A DNA stretch of 64,000 nt from positions 1 to 64,000 of the forward strand of contig NZ_VFNV01000001.1 in assembly GCF_006715765.1 (NCBI RefSeq). The letters run 5' to 3'. Positions 48,515-57,938 of this stretch are shown piece by piece; the stretch's first letter is position 1, and every line of letters begins with the position of its first letter. The notes under the pieces were generated by a model, which saw only the letters and a program-made list of their open reading frames with translations, was not told where the DNA came from and made no database searches. The DNA comes from Rarobacter incanus. Its GTDB lineage: Bacteria; Actinomycetota; Actinomycetes; Actinomycetales; Cellulomonadaceae. The position numbers were made by a program, and so were the translations under genes.

Positions 48515-50320
48515 ATGAACCGGATTGAAACCCCCGGTAGTGATGAGCCTGAGGCCCTGCACACCGATGGTGTGCAGGGCCTCAGGGCTGCGATGCTGGA
48601 TGCGGCGTGGCGCATCACCCGCGAAGGGACGGCCGGGCCCGACAACCACAGTGTTGGCGAGCGACGCCGTTCCCACCTGGTCGCATTGGTCACAGGTCGC
48701 CTGCAAGAGCTTTGGGATAAGGCGCTCGAGGGGGAATCCGCGCAGGGGATAGCCCTCGCGGCCGTTGGCTCCCTGGGGCGCGGCGACCTTGGCCCGGTTT
48801 CAGATTTGGACCTTGTCTTAGTGCATGACGGGCGCGCCCACGGCTCCGACGCCCTGCAAAGCATCGCGGAACGCCTCTGGTACCCACTGTGGGACGAAGG
48901 CATCGATCTAGATCACTCGGTGCGCACCTACGCGCAGTGCCGCAACGTTGCCAGCAAGGACGTGCCAGCCGCCGTCGGAATGTTGGACGTGCGCGCGATC
49001 GCTGGCGATCGAGTGGTAGTGCATCGGGCCAGTTCCGACGTGCTCAGCGACTGGCGTTCATCGGCGCGCCGCAGGCTCCCCGACCTGTTGGCCTCGATTA
49101 AGACGCGCGCGGAGCAGTTTGGCGAACTCGCCTACCTGATCGAACCCAATCTCAAGGAAGCCCGCGGCGGAATCCGGGACGCGGTTGTCCTAGACGCGCT
49201 CGCGGCCACCTGGCTCACCGACCGCCCGCACGGCGCCGTTGACCATGCGCGCGGGGTGCTTCTCGACGCGCGCGACATGGTGCAACTAGTGACGAAACGG
49301 CACACCAACCAGCTTCTGCTCGCCGACCTTGACGAGGTCGCAGAATTATCCGGGTACCCCGACTCCGACGACTTCTTGGCGACATTGGCAGAAGCCGGCC
49401 GTGAGGTCAGCTACGCGCTGGATTCGACAATCAGGCGCGCTCGGCAGGCCCTGCAACGACCGTCGCCGATCGCGAGACCGTTCATCATCAGGGGGCGGCG
49501 CTCTGCCCCGCGACTGCGTGCAGTTGCGGACGGCCTTGTCGAGCACGACGGGGAACTCGTCCTTGCGATCGATGCCAAACCGGAGGGCGACCCGCTGCTG
49601 CCGTTGCGGGCGGCGGCGACGGCGGTGCGAACGGGGCTGGTGATGTCGCCTGTCTCGGTGGCGAGCCTCGCGAAGTGCCCGCCATTGCCGACCCCGTGGC
49701 CCAAGCAAGCCCGCACCTACCTACTGTCTTTGCTGGCCGCGGGGCCGTCGCAGATTCCGGTATGGGAAGCGTTGGACCTGGCGGGCGTCGTCACGCGGTG
49801 GATACCGCAATGGGAGGGAATCCGCAACCGGCCGCAACGGGCGGCGGCGCACAGGCATACGGTGGATCGGCACATCATCGAGGTGGTCTCGCGTTGTCAC
49901 GGGCGTGAACCGGACGGCGGCAAGCCAGAGGTGTTGCTGCTGTCCGCGCTGCTCCACGACATCGGCAAGCGCGCTGGGGCACAGGATCATTCGGTGACCG
50001 GAGCCGAACTGGTGGGACCGATCCTGGAACGCATGGGGTTCGAGCCAGACGTGCGCGAGGATGTCGAACGGATCGTGCGGCATCACTTGACGCTGTCCAG
50101 GCTGGCGCTCGGGGCGGATCCCGACGATCCGCAGACGGTCCGGGAGTTGGTTGCGGCAATCGACGGACGAGTTTTTCTCCTGCGAGTGCTGCGCGAACTG
50201 ACGGAGGCGGATTCTTCTTCGCTCGGCAAGCAGGGGTGGACCGCGTGGCGCGCCCGCCTGGTAGATGATCTGGTCGCGCGCGCGCAGCGCGCTATCGAGC
50301 TGGGAACCGGTACCCTGTAA
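48515..50320 (+). CDS. glnD: PII nucleotidyltransferase GlnD, ACT domains absent
   Basis: Modifies and demodifies GlnK according to nitrogen state. 601 residues. The nucleotidyltransferase motif [16 protein letters not shown] (85-100) and the HD phosphohydrolase motif [10 protein letters not shown] (about 480) are intact. The protein stops right after the HD helical extension. The two C-terminal ACT domains that bind glutamine in E. coli GlnD (890 residues) are missing, and no frameshifted continuation exists before ffh. ATG 48515 has GGAAGAG upstream; a later ATG at 48593 is possible and would leave a perfect inverted repeat (48548-48586) outside the gene. Confidence 0.93.
   Translation: MNRIETPGSDEPEALHTDGVQGLRAAMLDAAWRITREGTAGPDNHSVGERRRSHLVALVTGRLQELWDKALEGESAQGIALAAVGSLGRGDLGPVSDLDLVLVHDGRAHGSDALQSIAERLWYPLWDEGIDLDHSVRTYAQCRNVASKDVPAAVGMLDVRAIAGDRVVVHRASSDVLSDWRSSARRRLPDLLASIKTRAEQFGELAYLIEPNLKEARGGIRDAVVLDALAATWLTDRPHGAVDHARGVLLDARDMVQLVTKRHTNQLLLADLDEVAELSGYPDSDDFLATLAEAGREVSYALDSTIRRARQALQRPSPIARPFIIRGRRSAPRLRAVADGLVEHDGELVLAIDAKPEGDPLLPLRAAATAVRTGLVMSPVSVASLAKCPPLPTPWPKQARTYLLSLLAAGPSQIPVWEALDLAGVVTRWIPQWEGIRNRPQRAAAHRHTVDRHIIEVVSRCHGREPDGGKPEVLLLSALLHDIGKRAGAQDHSVTGAELVGPILERMGFEPDVREDVERIVRHHLTLSRLALGADPDDPQTVRELVAAIDGRVFLLRVLRELTEADSSSLGKQGWTAWRARLVDDLVARAQRAIELGTGTL
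48548..48586 (+). promoter_or_regulatory. Perfect 18-bp inverted repeat at the start of glnD
   Basis: The arms 48548-48565 and 48569-48586 are exact reverse complements with a 3-nt spacer GAT. The element covers codons 12-24 of glnD if ATG 48515 is used, or lies between glnK and glnD if ATG 48593 is used. The RNA hairpin would be very stable and could slow ribosomes or cause RNase processing or termination between glnK and glnD. There is no T tract. Confidence 0.6.
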
Positions 50321-50330
50321 CCAGACTGTT

Positions 50331-50354
50331 GCGCGCCTGCGGGCGCGCTTTCTT
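50331..50354 (+). terminator. Probable terminator between glnD and ffh
   Basis: A 7-bp GC stem (50331-50337 with 50342-50348), tetraloop TGCG, then TTTCTT. It starts 10 bp after the glnD stop and 52 bp before the ffh start. Confidence 0.6.
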
Positions 50355-50382
50355 CTGGAAGTACGGCTGAAGGAATCCATTC

Positions 50383-51981
50383 GTGTTTGCCACATTGTCC
50401 GACCGTCTCACCTCGACGTTCAAGAACCTGCGCAACAAGGGACGTCTCAGCGAAGCTGACATAGACGCCACCGTCCGCCAGATCCGGCGCGCGCTCTTGG
50501 ATGCTGACGTCGCCGTTCCCGTCGTGCGCGAATTCACCGGTCGCGTGCGCGAACGCGCGCTTTCCGCGGAGGTATCGGGTGCGCTGAACCCGGCCCAACA
50601 GGTCGTGAAGATCGTCAACGACGAGTTGATCTCGATCCTGGGTGGAAGCGCGCGTCCGCTCAGCTTCGCGAAGGTCCCCCCGACGGTCATCATGCTCGCG
50701 GGCTTGCAGGGTGCGGGCAAGACCACGTTGGCTGGCAAGCTAGCGCTGCACCTGCGCGAGCAAGGGCACACTCCGCTGCTCGTGGCGGCCGACCTGCAGC
50801 GTCCCAATGCCGTCACGCAGCTTTCGGTGGTTGGCGAGCGCGCGGGCGTTCCCGTATATGCGCCGCACCCGGGCGTCGCGTCCGAGCTGGAGGTCCCGAC
50901 CGGTGACCCGGTGCAGGTCGCTATCGACGGCGTTGCCGAGGCGCGCGCGAAGGTGCACGATGTCGTAATTATTGACACCGCCGGCCGGCTCGGCGTTGAC
51001 GGGGAATTGATGGCGCAGGCGGCCGACATCCGCGCGGCCACCAACCCCGACGAGGTTTTGTTCGTCATCGACGCGATGATCGGTCAGGACGCGGTGACGA
51101 CCGCGAAGGCGTTCCTGGACGGGGTCGATTTCACCGGCGTCGTCCTGTCCAAGCTCGATGGCGATGCGCGCGGCGGCGCCGCCCTGTCGGTCGCATCGGT
51201 TACGGGTCGGCCGATCATGTTCGCGTCGACCGGCGAACAACTGCGGGACTTCGAGGCGTTCTATCCCGATCGCATGGCGTCGCGCATTTTGGACATGGGT
51301 GACATCCTCACCCTCATTGAGCAGGCCGAGAAGGCGTTCGATGCCGAGCAGGCCGCCTCGATGGCGAAGAAGATCGTCTCCGGCGACGGCTTCACCCTCG
51401 AGGATTTCCTGGTGCAGATGCAGCAACTGCGCAAGCTCGGGTCGATGAAGAAGATGCTCGGCATGCTTCCCGGAATGGGACAGATGCGTGAAGCGATCGA
51501 TAACTTCGACGAACGTGAGGTCGACCGCGTCGAGGCGATCGTGCGGTCCATGACGCCGATGGAGCGCGCCAACCCGAAGATCCTCAACGGATCGCGCAAG
51601 GCGCGCGTGGCTCGCGGCTCGGGCGTCACCCCGGCAGAGGTGAACCAGCTTCTAGTCCGCTTCGAAAGCGCGCAAAAGATGATGAAGCACATGGGAAAGA
51701 CCGGCGGACTGCCCGGAATGGGCGGCATGCCGGGCATGGGGTCGCTGCCGGGATCGGGCAAGCGGGCGGGCGCGCGCGCGGCGGGCGGCGCAAAGAAAAA
51801 CAAGGCCGCCCAGCGCAAGGCGTCCGTGCAGGCGATGAAGGCGCGTAAGGCGGCGCTTGCCGCGAGCGAAGAATCCGCCCAGCGGCCCAATGGCAGCGCC
51901 TTCGGGATCAACCAGCGGGCGGATGCGACCACCAACGTCGACGACCTCAACATCGATCTCAGCAAGTACTTGGGCAAGTAG
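50383..51981 (+). CDS. ffh: Signal recognition particle protein Ffh
   Basis: SRP54 homologue that binds signal sequences and 4.5S RNA and pairs with FtsY. 532 residues. N domain, then G1 GLQGAGKTT near 107, DLQRPNAVTQL, IDTAGRLGVD and SKLDGDARGG. The Met-rich M domain (MKKMLGMLPGMGQM, and GLPGMGGMPGMGSLPG) follows, then a basic Ala/Lys-rich tail. GTG start 62 bp after glnD. Confidence 0.96.
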   Translation: MFATLSDRLTSTFKNLRNKGRLSEADIDATVRQIRRALLDADVAVPVVREFTGRVRERALSAEVSGALNPAQQVVKIVNDELISILGGSARPLSFAKVPPTVIMLAGLQGAGKTTLAGKLALHLREQGHTPLLVAADLQRPNAVTQLSVVGERAGVPVYAPHPGVASELEVPTGDPVQVAIDGVAEARAKVHDVVIIDTAGRLGVDGELMAQAADIRAATNPDEVLFVIDAMIGQDAVTTAKAFLDGVDFTGVVLSKLDGDARGGAALSVASVTGRPIMFASTGEQLRDFEAFYPDRMASRILDMGDILTLIEQAEKAFDAEQAASMAKKIVSGDGFTLEDFLVQMQQLRKLGSMKKMLGMLPGMGQMREAIDNFDEREVDRVEAIVRSMTPMERANPKILNGSRKARVARGSGVTPAEVNQLLVRFESAQKMMKHMGKTGGLPGMGGMPGMGSLPGSGKRAGARAAGGAKKNKAAQRKASVQAMKARKAALAASEESAQRPNGSAFGINQRADATTNVDDLNIDLSKYLGK

Positions 51982-51982
51982 C

Positions 51983-53095
51983 GTGGCAGTACTGCACCTG
52001 ACCGGAACGATCGCCCTCGGCGATGGCGAGGAGGTTGGGCAGGCCTGGGTGGTCGGTGATCGGCTCACCTTGCAGCGGCCGGCAGGCATCCCGGATGCCA
52101 CGGCGGCCGGGTTCTTCTTTCCGGGTTTGGCCGATGCGCACTGCCACATCGGGCTCGGCCCAGGTGGGGCGGTGGATCGCGCCGAGTCGCTGCAGCAGGC
52201 GATCGCCGATCGCAGCGCGGGGGTCTTGGCGATTCGCGATGCGGGTTCGCCCGCCGATACCAGGTGGCTGGATGAGGATACGCGGATGCCCCGCATTATC
52301 CGCGCGGGTCGGCACCTGGCGCTCCCGAAGCGGTACCTGCGCCACTACGCGCGCGAACTCGCCTCATCCACGCAGCTTCCGCAAGCGATGGCAGATGAGG
52401 CCAGTCGCGCCGATGGGTGGGTGAAGCTGGTCGGTGACTGGATCGACAGGTCCATGGGCGCTCGCGCCGACTTGCGGCCGCTGTGGGGCGGCGATGACCT
52501 GGTTGCTGGGGTGGATGCGGCACACGCGCTCGGCGCGCGGGTGACAGTGCACACTTTCGCCGCCGCAACCATTGCGGACCTGCTGGCGGCGAGTGTCGAT
52601 TGCATCGAACATGGCACCGGGCTGCGCGAGGCCGATCTGCCCGTTCTCACCCAGCGTGGCATCGCGGTGACTCCCACCATGTTGCAAATCGCGCAGTTCG
52701 ACCGGATCGCGGCACAGGGGGAGCTGAAGTACCCGGTCTTTTCCGCTCACATGCGCGCCATGCACGCGCGACGCTACGATCACGTGCGCATGCTCTACGA
52801 TGCCGGGGTCGCGCTGCTGGTCGGCACTGACGCGGGGGGAACCATCGGGCACGGGCGAATTGCCGACGAGTGCTCCGAGCTCGTGCGAGCGGGCATACCA
52901 GCGCAGCAGGTGGTGGCCATGGCGAGCTGGCGCACCCGGGCCTTCATCGGGGCGCCCGCGGTCGCGGAATCGGCCCGTGCGGACCTGGTGGGATACGACC
53001 GGGACCCGCGTCGCGACATAGGGGTGCTGAGATCGCCAAAGTACGTCATCGCGGCGGGCACCGTGGTCGGGCCGGGACCGGCGCGCGGAGCGTAA
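51983..53095 (+). CDS. Amidohydrolase-family metal hydrolase (Rv2915c-like)
   Basis: 370-residue cytoplasmic TIM-barrel hydrolase. The N-terminal metal motif is DAHCH in FFPGLADAHCHIG; later ligands are likely in TVHTFA, CIEHGTG and LVGTDAGG. A Lys at WVKLVGDW may be the carboxylated metal bridge. Substrate is not readable from sequence. It begins at GTG 51983, one base after the ffh stop, and sits between ffh and rpsP as its relative Rv2915c does in M. tuberculosis. A new promoter follows before rpsP. Confidence 0.85.
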   Translation: MAVLHLTGTIALGDGEEVGQAWVVGDRLTLQRPAGIPDATAAGFFFPGLADAHCHIGLGPGGAVDRAESLQQAIADRSAGVLAIRDAGSPADTRWLDEDTRMPRIIRAGRHLALPKRYLRHYARELASSTQLPQAMADEASRADGWVKLVGDWIDRSMGARADLRPLWGGDDLVAGVDAAHALGARVTVHTFAAATIADLLAASVDCIEHGTGLREADLPVLTQRGIAVTPTMLQIAQFDRIAAQGELKYPVFSAHMRAMHARRYDHVRMLYDAGVALLVGTDAGGTIGHGRIADECSELVRAGIPAQQVVAMASWRTRAFIGAPAVAESARADLVGYDRDPRRDIGVLRSPKYVIAAGTVVGPGPARGA

Positions 53096-53149
53096 TCGGG
53101 TTCAGCGCCGAATCATCCCACGGGGCCGCACCCGGTCGTGTTTGCGGGC

Positions 53150-53179
53150 TTGCATCCTTGCCCACAAGCCTGGCATAAT
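53150..53179 (+). promoter_or_regulatory. Probable promoter of the rpsP operon
   Basis: -35 TTGCAT (53150-53155), 18-bp spacer, -10 CATAAT (53174-53179), about 130 bp before the rpsP start. A sigma-A type pair placed as expected for a ribosomal protein operon. Confidence 0.6.
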
Positions 53180-53308
53180 TTACCGCTGTACTCGGCATGC
53201 CCGACCCCTCTCATCGGTGCGTTGCTGTGTCCCGAACTCGCCGAGCGGTGGCCCCACCACCTGCGACCGCCATGTTCACCTCACATAGAACCAGGAGAGA
53301 CCACACAA

Positions 53309-53737
53309 GTGGCCACCAAAATTCGTTTGAAGCGCCTCGGTAAGATCCGGGCACCCTACTACCGTGTCGTTGTTGCGGACTCACGCGCCAAGCGCGATGG
53401 CCGCGTCATCGAAGAGATCGGCAAGTACCACCCCACCGAGGAACCGTCGCTGATCGACATCGACTCCGAGCGTGCGCAGTACTGGCTGGGCGTCGGTGCG
53501 CAGCCGAGCGAGCCCGTTCTGGCGCTGCTCAAGGTCACGGGTGACTGGCAGAAGCACAAGGGCCTGCCGGGTACCGAAGGCACGCTGAAGGTCAAGGAAG
53601 GCGCCTACGACGCGCAGGCCGCGATCGAGAAGGCGAACGCCGAGGCCGAAAAGATCAAGGCCGACGCGAGCGCCGCCAAGGCGGCCGCTGCGGATGAGTC
53701 CGCCAGTGAAGAAGCCGCCGGGGACGAGCAGGCCTGA
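53309..53737 (+). CDS. rpsP: Ribosomal protein S16
   Basis: Small-subunit protein needed for 30S assembly. The core [20 protein letters not shown] with [15 protein letters not shown] is typical. 142 residues, longer than the E. coli protein because of a Lys/Ala/Glu-rich C-terminal tail (residues about 105-142), as in other actinobacteria. The GTG start at 53309 has CAGGAGAG upstream. The stop overlaps the khpA start by one base. Confidence 0.97.
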   Translation: MATKIRLKRLGKIRAPYYRVVVADSRAKRDGRVIEEIGKYHPTEEPSLIDIDSERAQYWLGVGAQPSEPVLALLKVTGDWQKHKGLPGTEGTLKVKEGAYDAQAAIEKANAEAEKIKADASAAKAAAADESASEEAAGDEQA

Positions 53738-53976
53738 TGCTGGCCGACGCACTCGAGCACCTAGTGCGCGGTATCGTCGATCACCCAGATGATGTCTCCG
53801 TCACCACGAAGCGCACGCAACGTTTGGAGATCCTGCAGGTTCACGTCCACCCGGACGACCTGGGACGGGTCATCGGACGTTCGGGCAGGACTGCCCGGGC
53901 GCTTCGCACCGTCATCACCGGAATCGCCCCGCGTGGGAACGTGCGCGTCGACGTCGTCGACGTGGATCGCGCCTAG
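53737..53976 (+). CDS. khpA: KH-domain RNA-binding protein KhpA
   Basis: 79-residue single KH domain with the GxxG loop IGRSGRTARALRT. KhpA proteins bind RNA with KhpB and influence cell length and sRNA function in Gram-positive bacteria. ATG overlaps the rpsP stop (TGATG). A long stem-loop follows the gene before rimM. The position between rpsP and rimM is conserved in actinobacteria. Confidence 0.93.
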   Translation: MLADALEHLVRGIVDHPDDVSVTTKRTQRLEILQVHVHPDDLGRVIGRSGRTARALRTVITGIAPRGNVRVDVVDVDRA

Positions 53977-53993
53977 AAGGTATTCATAGTTGA

Positions 53994-54036
53994 GCGAGGT
54001 GGCCCGGACCCGGCAGGGTTCGGGCCACCTCGCTTT
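53994..54036 (+). terminator. Strong stem-loop between khpA and rimM
   Basis: An 18-bp stem (53994-54011 with 54016-54033, one G-U pair), loop GGCA, followed by TTT. It may terminate part of the transcripts after khpA, lowering rimM and trmD levels relative to rpsP, or act as a processing site. Confidence 0.75.
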
Positions 54037-54085
54037 GTCGCACGGCGTGCCGCACCGCGGGTCGCCCGGGTTGGAAGGACCCTCG

Positions 54086-54619
54086 ATGGAGCTCATTGTG
54101 GCGCGCATCGATCGCGCGCAGGGACTTCGCGGAGAAGTCGCAATTACGGTTCGCACCGACGACCCGGATCGCAGATTCGTGCCCGGACGCGCGCTGCGCG
54201 TGGAGCGGGCGCCCCTCAAATCGCTTACGATCGCGGCGGCGCGCACGTACAAGGGCCGCTGGTACTTGCGATTCGACGAGGTCTCGGACCGCGATGGGGC
54301 CGAGCAACTGCGCGGTGCGGTGCTCAGCGCGGACATCGAGGCGCTCGACGACGGCGGTGACGAGGACGCCTGGTACCCCCACGAACTCATCGGGTTGCGG
54401 GTCGAACGCGTCGATGGCCGCCAGGTGGGTACCGTGACGGGACTCGAACACATGCCCGCCCAAGATTTGTTGGTGGTACGCGAGCCGGGGGGCTCGTCAC
54501 TGATCCCGCTGGTACGCCAGATCGTGCCCATCGTTGATACTGCGGGCGGCCGCGTCGTTATCGATCCGCCCGGGGGGCTGCTGCACGCGGATGGAGAGGA
54601 CGGGGAATCCGCTTCGTGA
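54086..54619 (+). CDS. rimM: 16S rRNA processing protein RimM
   Basis: Assembly factor for the 30S head that binds S19. 177 residues with the N-terminal RimM barrel (LIVARIDRAQGLRGEVAITV) and the PRC-barrel-like C-terminal half (DAWYPHELIGLRVERVDG, QDLLVVREPGG, IPLVRQIVPIVD). ATG at 54086 has GGAAGGAC upstream; the longer frame runs through the stem-loop. trmD overlaps the stop by 4 bp. Confidence 0.95.
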   Translation: MELIVARIDRAQGLRGEVAITVRTDDPDRRFVPGRALRVERAPLKSLTIAAARTYKGRWYLRFDEVSDRDGAEQLRGAVLSADIEALDDGGDEDAWYPHELIGLRVERVDGRQVGTVTGLEHMPAQDLLVVREPGGSSLIPLVRQIVPIVDTAGGRVVIDPPGGLLHADGEDGESAS

Positions 54620-55419
54620 AAATCGACGTCATTTCGATCTTCCCGGCCTATCTGGACGCCCTCAAACTGTCGCTGGTCGGAAAGGCGCAGGAATCGGGCC
54701 TATTGGACGTCAACGTCCGCGACCTGCGGGATTGGACGACCGATCGCCACCGCACCGTCGATGACACCCCCACCGGTGGCGGCGCCGGGATGGTGATGAA
54801 ACCGGACGTGTGGGGGAACGCCCTGGACGACGTGTTGCAGCGGGAGTCAACCCTGGTTATTCCTACACCGTCGGGCGAGGTCTTCACCCAAGCGCTCGCG
54901 GCGCGGTTGGCGCAGCGTCCGCACCTGGTGTTCGCGTGCGGCCGCTACGAGGGCATCGACGCGCGGGTGGCCCAGCACTATCGCGCCGCGGGAATCGCGA
55001 CCGTCGAGGCGTCAATCGGAGATTATGTGCTCAACGGGGGCGAGGTGGCCGCCCTGGTGATGATCGAGGCCGTCGCGCGGCTCATACCGGGCATGGTCGG
55101 CAACCCGGAGTCGCTGGTGGAGGAGTCGCACGGGGAAGCGGGGCTGCTTGAGTATCCCGTGTATACAAAGCCGGTGTCCTGGCGCGGAATCGAGATACCC
55201 GCGCCCTTGCTCAGCGGTCACCACGCCAACATCGCCCGGTGGCGGCGCGATCGGGCGCTGGAAAAAACGGCAGCGATCCGGCCGGACATGCTCGCAGCGC
55301 TGCGCGACCGTGGCGGACTGTCGCAAACCGACGAGGCAGTCGTGCGCGCTGCGGACGAGGTTCTCCGCGCGGGCGGCGTCCCCGCGACGGAAGGCGAGGG
55401 CGGGGCCGACTTTTCATAG
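54616..55419 (+). CDS. trmD: tRNA (guanine-N1)-methyltransferase
   Basis: Makes m1G37 in tRNAs, which prevents frameshifting. 267 residues with the SPOUT trefoil-knot segments HLVFACGRYEGIDARV and EASIGDYVLNGGEVAALVMIEAVARLIPG, and the DDTPTGGGAGMVMKP start region. The C-terminal domain carries SGHHANIARWRRD. The GTG start overlaps rimM. rplS follows after 170 bp with its own leader. Confidence 0.97.
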   Translation: MKIDVISIFPAYLDALKLSLVGKAQESGLLDVNVRDLRDWTTDRHRTVDDTPTGGGAGMVMKPDVWGNALDDVLQRESTLVIPTPSGEVFTQALAARLAQRPHLVFACGRYEGIDARVAQHYRAAGIATVEASIGDYVLNGGEVAALVMIEAVARLIPGMVGNPESLVEESHGEAGLLEYPVYTKPVSWRGIEIPAPLLSGHHANIARWRRDRALEKTAAIRPDMLAALRDRGGLSQTDEAVVRAADEVLRAGGVPATEGEGGADFS

Positions 55420-55434
55420 TCGCGGCCCTTGGGG

Positions 55435-55510
55435 TAGTATTTTTTGTTGGTCTGTGTCGCCTACCTGCCATGGGGGGAATCGGCGGCGCGCGGTTGGATA
55501 CCCAACCGCG
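55435..55510 (+). promoter_or_regulatory. Upstream region of rplS: -10-like box and hairpin
   Basis: A TAGTAT box is at 55435-55440 (possible weak -35 TTTTCA at 55411). Downstream, a perfect 9-bp stem (55489-55497 with 55502-55510), loop ATAC, stands 79 bp before rplS. It may be a ribosomal-protein leader for autoregulation or simply a 5' UTR hairpin; no known L19 leader consensus is claimed. Confidence 0.4.
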
Positions 55511-55589
55511 GATTGCGGGCCGCTTATTGATCGCGATTGCCGAGTTTCGGCCCGACCCTGTCTGACCCGTGGCAGGCAATGGAGAAAAA

Positions 55590-55952
55590 ATGCACACCCT
55601 AGACCACGTAGACGCAGCCTCGCTGCGCACCGACATCCCCGAATTTCGCGCCGGCGACACCGTGCGTGTCAACGTGAAGGTTATCGAAGGTAACCGCTCG
55701 CGTATCCAGGCGTTCCAAGGCGTCGTTATCGCGCGCCAGGGGTCGGGCGTCCGCGAGACCTTCACCGTTCGCAAGGTCAGCTTCGCGGTTGGCGTTGAGC
55801 GGACGTTCCCGCTGCACGCGCCGACCATCGAATCGGTCGAGGTCGTCACCCGCGGTGATGTCCGTCGCGCCAAGCTCTACTACCTGCGCGAGCTGCGCGG
55901 CAAGAAGGCGAAGATCAAGGAAAAGCGCGAGTCGGTTCCCACCAAGAAGTGA
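55590..55952 (+). CDS. rplS: Ribosomal protein L19
   Basis: Large-subunit protein at the subunit interface. 120 residues with [33 protein letters not shown] and the C-terminal [22 protein letters not shown] at 55590 with GGAGAA 5 nt upstream. The lepB start (GTG) overlaps its stop by 4 bp. Confidence 0.97.
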   Translation: MHTLDHVDAASLRTDIPEFRAGDTVRVNVKVIEGNRSRIQAFQGVVIARQGSGVRETFTVRKVSFAVGVERTFPLHAPTIESVEVVTRGDVRRAKLYYLRELRGKKAKIKEKRESVPTKK

Positions 55953-56755
55953 GCGACTCAGTGATTGACTCGGCGGCGGACAACCAGGATGGGGGTTCGT
56001 CGCCGAGTTCGCATAGCGACGATAACGGCGCGGGCAAGGCGGCCCGTACGCCGTGGGGGCGCGCCTTCGACAGGTGGCGTTCCGAGCATCCGCAGGCGGG
56101 GCACGTCATCGACTTCGCCGTCGTCGTGGTCATCGCGCTGGTGCTCTCGTTCATCATTAAGACCTTCCTCGTGCAACCGTTCGTCATACCGAGCGAGTCG
56201 ATGGAGGATACCTTTCTCGAGGGTGATCGGGTCGTCGTGTCGAAACTGTCGACATCGGTTTCGCACGTGCGCCGCGGCGACATCATCGTGTTCCGGGACA
56301 CGGACGGTTGGCTCACGGAGTCCAACGAACCGACCAGCAATCCCGTCCGCAAGGGCCTGGAGATGGTCGGACTGCTGCCCGAAACCGGCACGCAATACTT
56401 GATTAAGAGAATCATCGGGGTCGGCGGCGATCGCGTCGTTTGCTGCACCGATGATGGGCGCGTGAGCGTCAATGGGACGGCCATATCCGAGACGTACCTC
56501 AAACCCGGGTCGATCCCGAGCGAGAAGGAATTCGATGTCACCGTCCCGCAAGGCAAGCTGTGGGTGATGGGCGACAACCGGCAACATTCGGGCGATTCGC
56601 GGTACCACATGGGCGACGCGGGGGGCGGATTTGTCGACGACGATCAGGTCGTCGGAACCGCGTTCGCGACGGTGTGGCCGCTCAATAGGCTCTCGTGGCA
56701 CACCAACCCCGAATCGGTATTCGGCACGGTCGATGCGCAATCCGCCGCCAAATAG
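55949..56755 (+). CDS. lepB: Signal peptidase I
   Basis: Removes signal peptides from secreted proteins. 268 residues. A polar N-terminal segment of about 50 residues, one membrane helix ([20 protein letters not shown], about 55-74), then catalytic S84 in IPSESMEDT and K153 in [11 protein letters not shown], and the C-terminal box [11 protein letters not shown]. It would serve the exported proteins targeted by the FtsY/Ffh pathway encoded upstream. GTG start overlapping rplS. Confidence 0.96.
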   Translation: MSDSVIDSAADNQDGGSSPSSHSDDNGAGKAARTPWGRAFDRWRSEHPQAGHVIDFAVVVVIALVLSFIIKTFLVQPFVIPSESMEDTFLEGDRVVVSKLSTSVSHVRRGDIIVFRDTDGWLTESNEPTSNPVRKGLEMVGLLPETGTQYLIKRIIGVGGDRVVCCTDDGRVSVNGTAISETYLKPGSIPSEKEFDVTVPQGKLWVMGDNRQHSGDSRYHMGDAGGGFVDDDQVVGTAFATVWPLNRLSWHTNPESVFGTVDAQSAAK

Positions 56756-56811
56756 GGACTCCCTACCTGTACGCGCGGTGCAGCCCGCATCCGCGCAAGA
56801 GGGGCGGGGCG

Positions 56812-57534
56812 TTGGCTCCGCCGGCTAGGGAACGACGAGCCGCGAAGCCGGTGCGGCAGGCCACGCTCGCGGTCGAACGATCGATCGGTGCCGATTCGGT
56901 GCTCCTGGTGGGCATGGATGAGGTGGGTCGCGGGGCGCTCGCCGGTCCCGTCTGCGTCGGCGTCGTGGGCGTTTTTGATTTGCGGCGAGAGGTCCCCGCC
57001 GGGCTCACCGATTCGAAGTTGCTGTCGGCCGCCCGCAGGGCGGAACTCGTCGATCCGATCAAGGCTTGGGCCGACGTGTGGGCGATTGGGGAGGCCAGCC
57101 CCGGCGAGGTCGAACAGTGCGGGATCATCGAGGCTCTGCGCAGGGCGGGGCGACGAGCGCTCCTGGCGGTCGCGGGCGGTGGCACCTGCGCGGATGCGGT
57201 CTTGCTTGACGGCAGCCACGATTGGCTCTCGGCGCCCGCGGCGCGCCAGGACTCCCTGTGGGAAGCGGGTTTTGCCGAGCAGAGCGGCGAACCCTGGCCA
57301 CCAGTGGTGCCAAGGGTGACGACTCGGGTGAAGGCGGACGTGGAATGCGCGACCGTCGCCGCCGCCTCGGTCCTTGCGAAGTGCTATCGCGATGCCCTGA
57401 TGGTCGAACTTGCCCGGCAACACCCGGAGTATGGCTGGGATTCCAACGTCGGGTACGGTTCGGCGGCACACCGGGCGGCCATCGCGGCATACGGCGTCAC
57501 GGATCACCACCGCGCATCGTGGTGCCGGCGGTGA
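56812..57534 (+). CDS. rnhB: Ribonuclease HII
   Basis: Cuts RNA in RNA-DNA hybrids, including single ribonucleotides. 240 residues. Catalytic acids: MDEVGRGALAGPV (Asp-Glu), an Asp in DAVLLDGSHDWL, and Asp in TTRVKADVECATVAAASV. The C-terminal HPEYGWDSNVGYGS is typical. I chose TTG 56812 (LAPPARERRAA) because GAGGGG lies 7 nt upstream; GTG near 56850 is an alternative. 56 bp after lepB. Confidence 0.94.
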   Translation: MAPPARERRAAKPVRQATLAVERSIGADSVLLVGMDEVGRGALAGPVCVGVVGVFDLRREVPAGLTDSKLLSAARRAELVDPIKAWADVWAIGEASPGEVEQCGIIEALRRAGRRALLAVAGGGTCADAVLLDGSHDWLSAPAARQDSLWEAGFAEQSGEPWPPVVPRVTTRVKADVECATVAAASVLAKCYRDALMVELARQHPEYGWDSNVGYGSAAHRAAIAAYGVTDHHRASWCRR

Positions 57535-57568
57535 CGCATCGCACCGGGAAATGGTCCATGATGGATGC

Positions 57569-57868
57569 GTGAGTGGAGATGATCTAGAGCAGTACGAAAC
57601 CGACATGGAGCTGGCCCTCTACCGCGAGTATCGCGATGTGGTGCGGCTGTTTTCCTATGTGGTCGAGACCGAGCGCCGGTTCTACCTGGCGAACGGCGTT
57701 GACCTGCAGGTTCGTTCGGCGGCCGGTGAGGTGTATTTCGAACTGCGTCTGCAAGATGCGTGGGTCTGGGACGTGTATCGCTCCAAGAGGTTTGTGAAAT
57801 CGGTGCGCGTGGTCACGTTCAAGGACGTCAACGTCGAGGAATTGACCAAGACGGACATCGATATCTGA
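57569..57868 (+). CDS. DUF2469 protein
   Basis: 99-residue protein conserved in actinobacteria beside rnhB (Rv2901c in M. tuberculosis). The conserved block is DLEQYETDMELALYREYRD, FSYVVETERRFYLANGVDL, YFELRLQDAWVWDVYR and VVTFKDVNVEEL. No membrane segment or known motif; function is unknown. The GTG at 57569 gives the family start VSGDDLEQYE; the longer frame into rnhB is not coding. Confidence 0.9.
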   Translation: MSGDDLEQYETDMELALYREYRDVVRLFSYVVETERRFYLANGVDLQVRSAAGEVYFELRLQDAWVWDVYRSKRFVKSVRVVTFKDVNVEELTKTDIDI

Positions 57869-57938
57869 CGGCGTGAAGTTATCCACAGTGGCATAGATCG
57901 ACGAGTTCCCCGCCTCACTTTCTTGCAGATTTGAGTGC

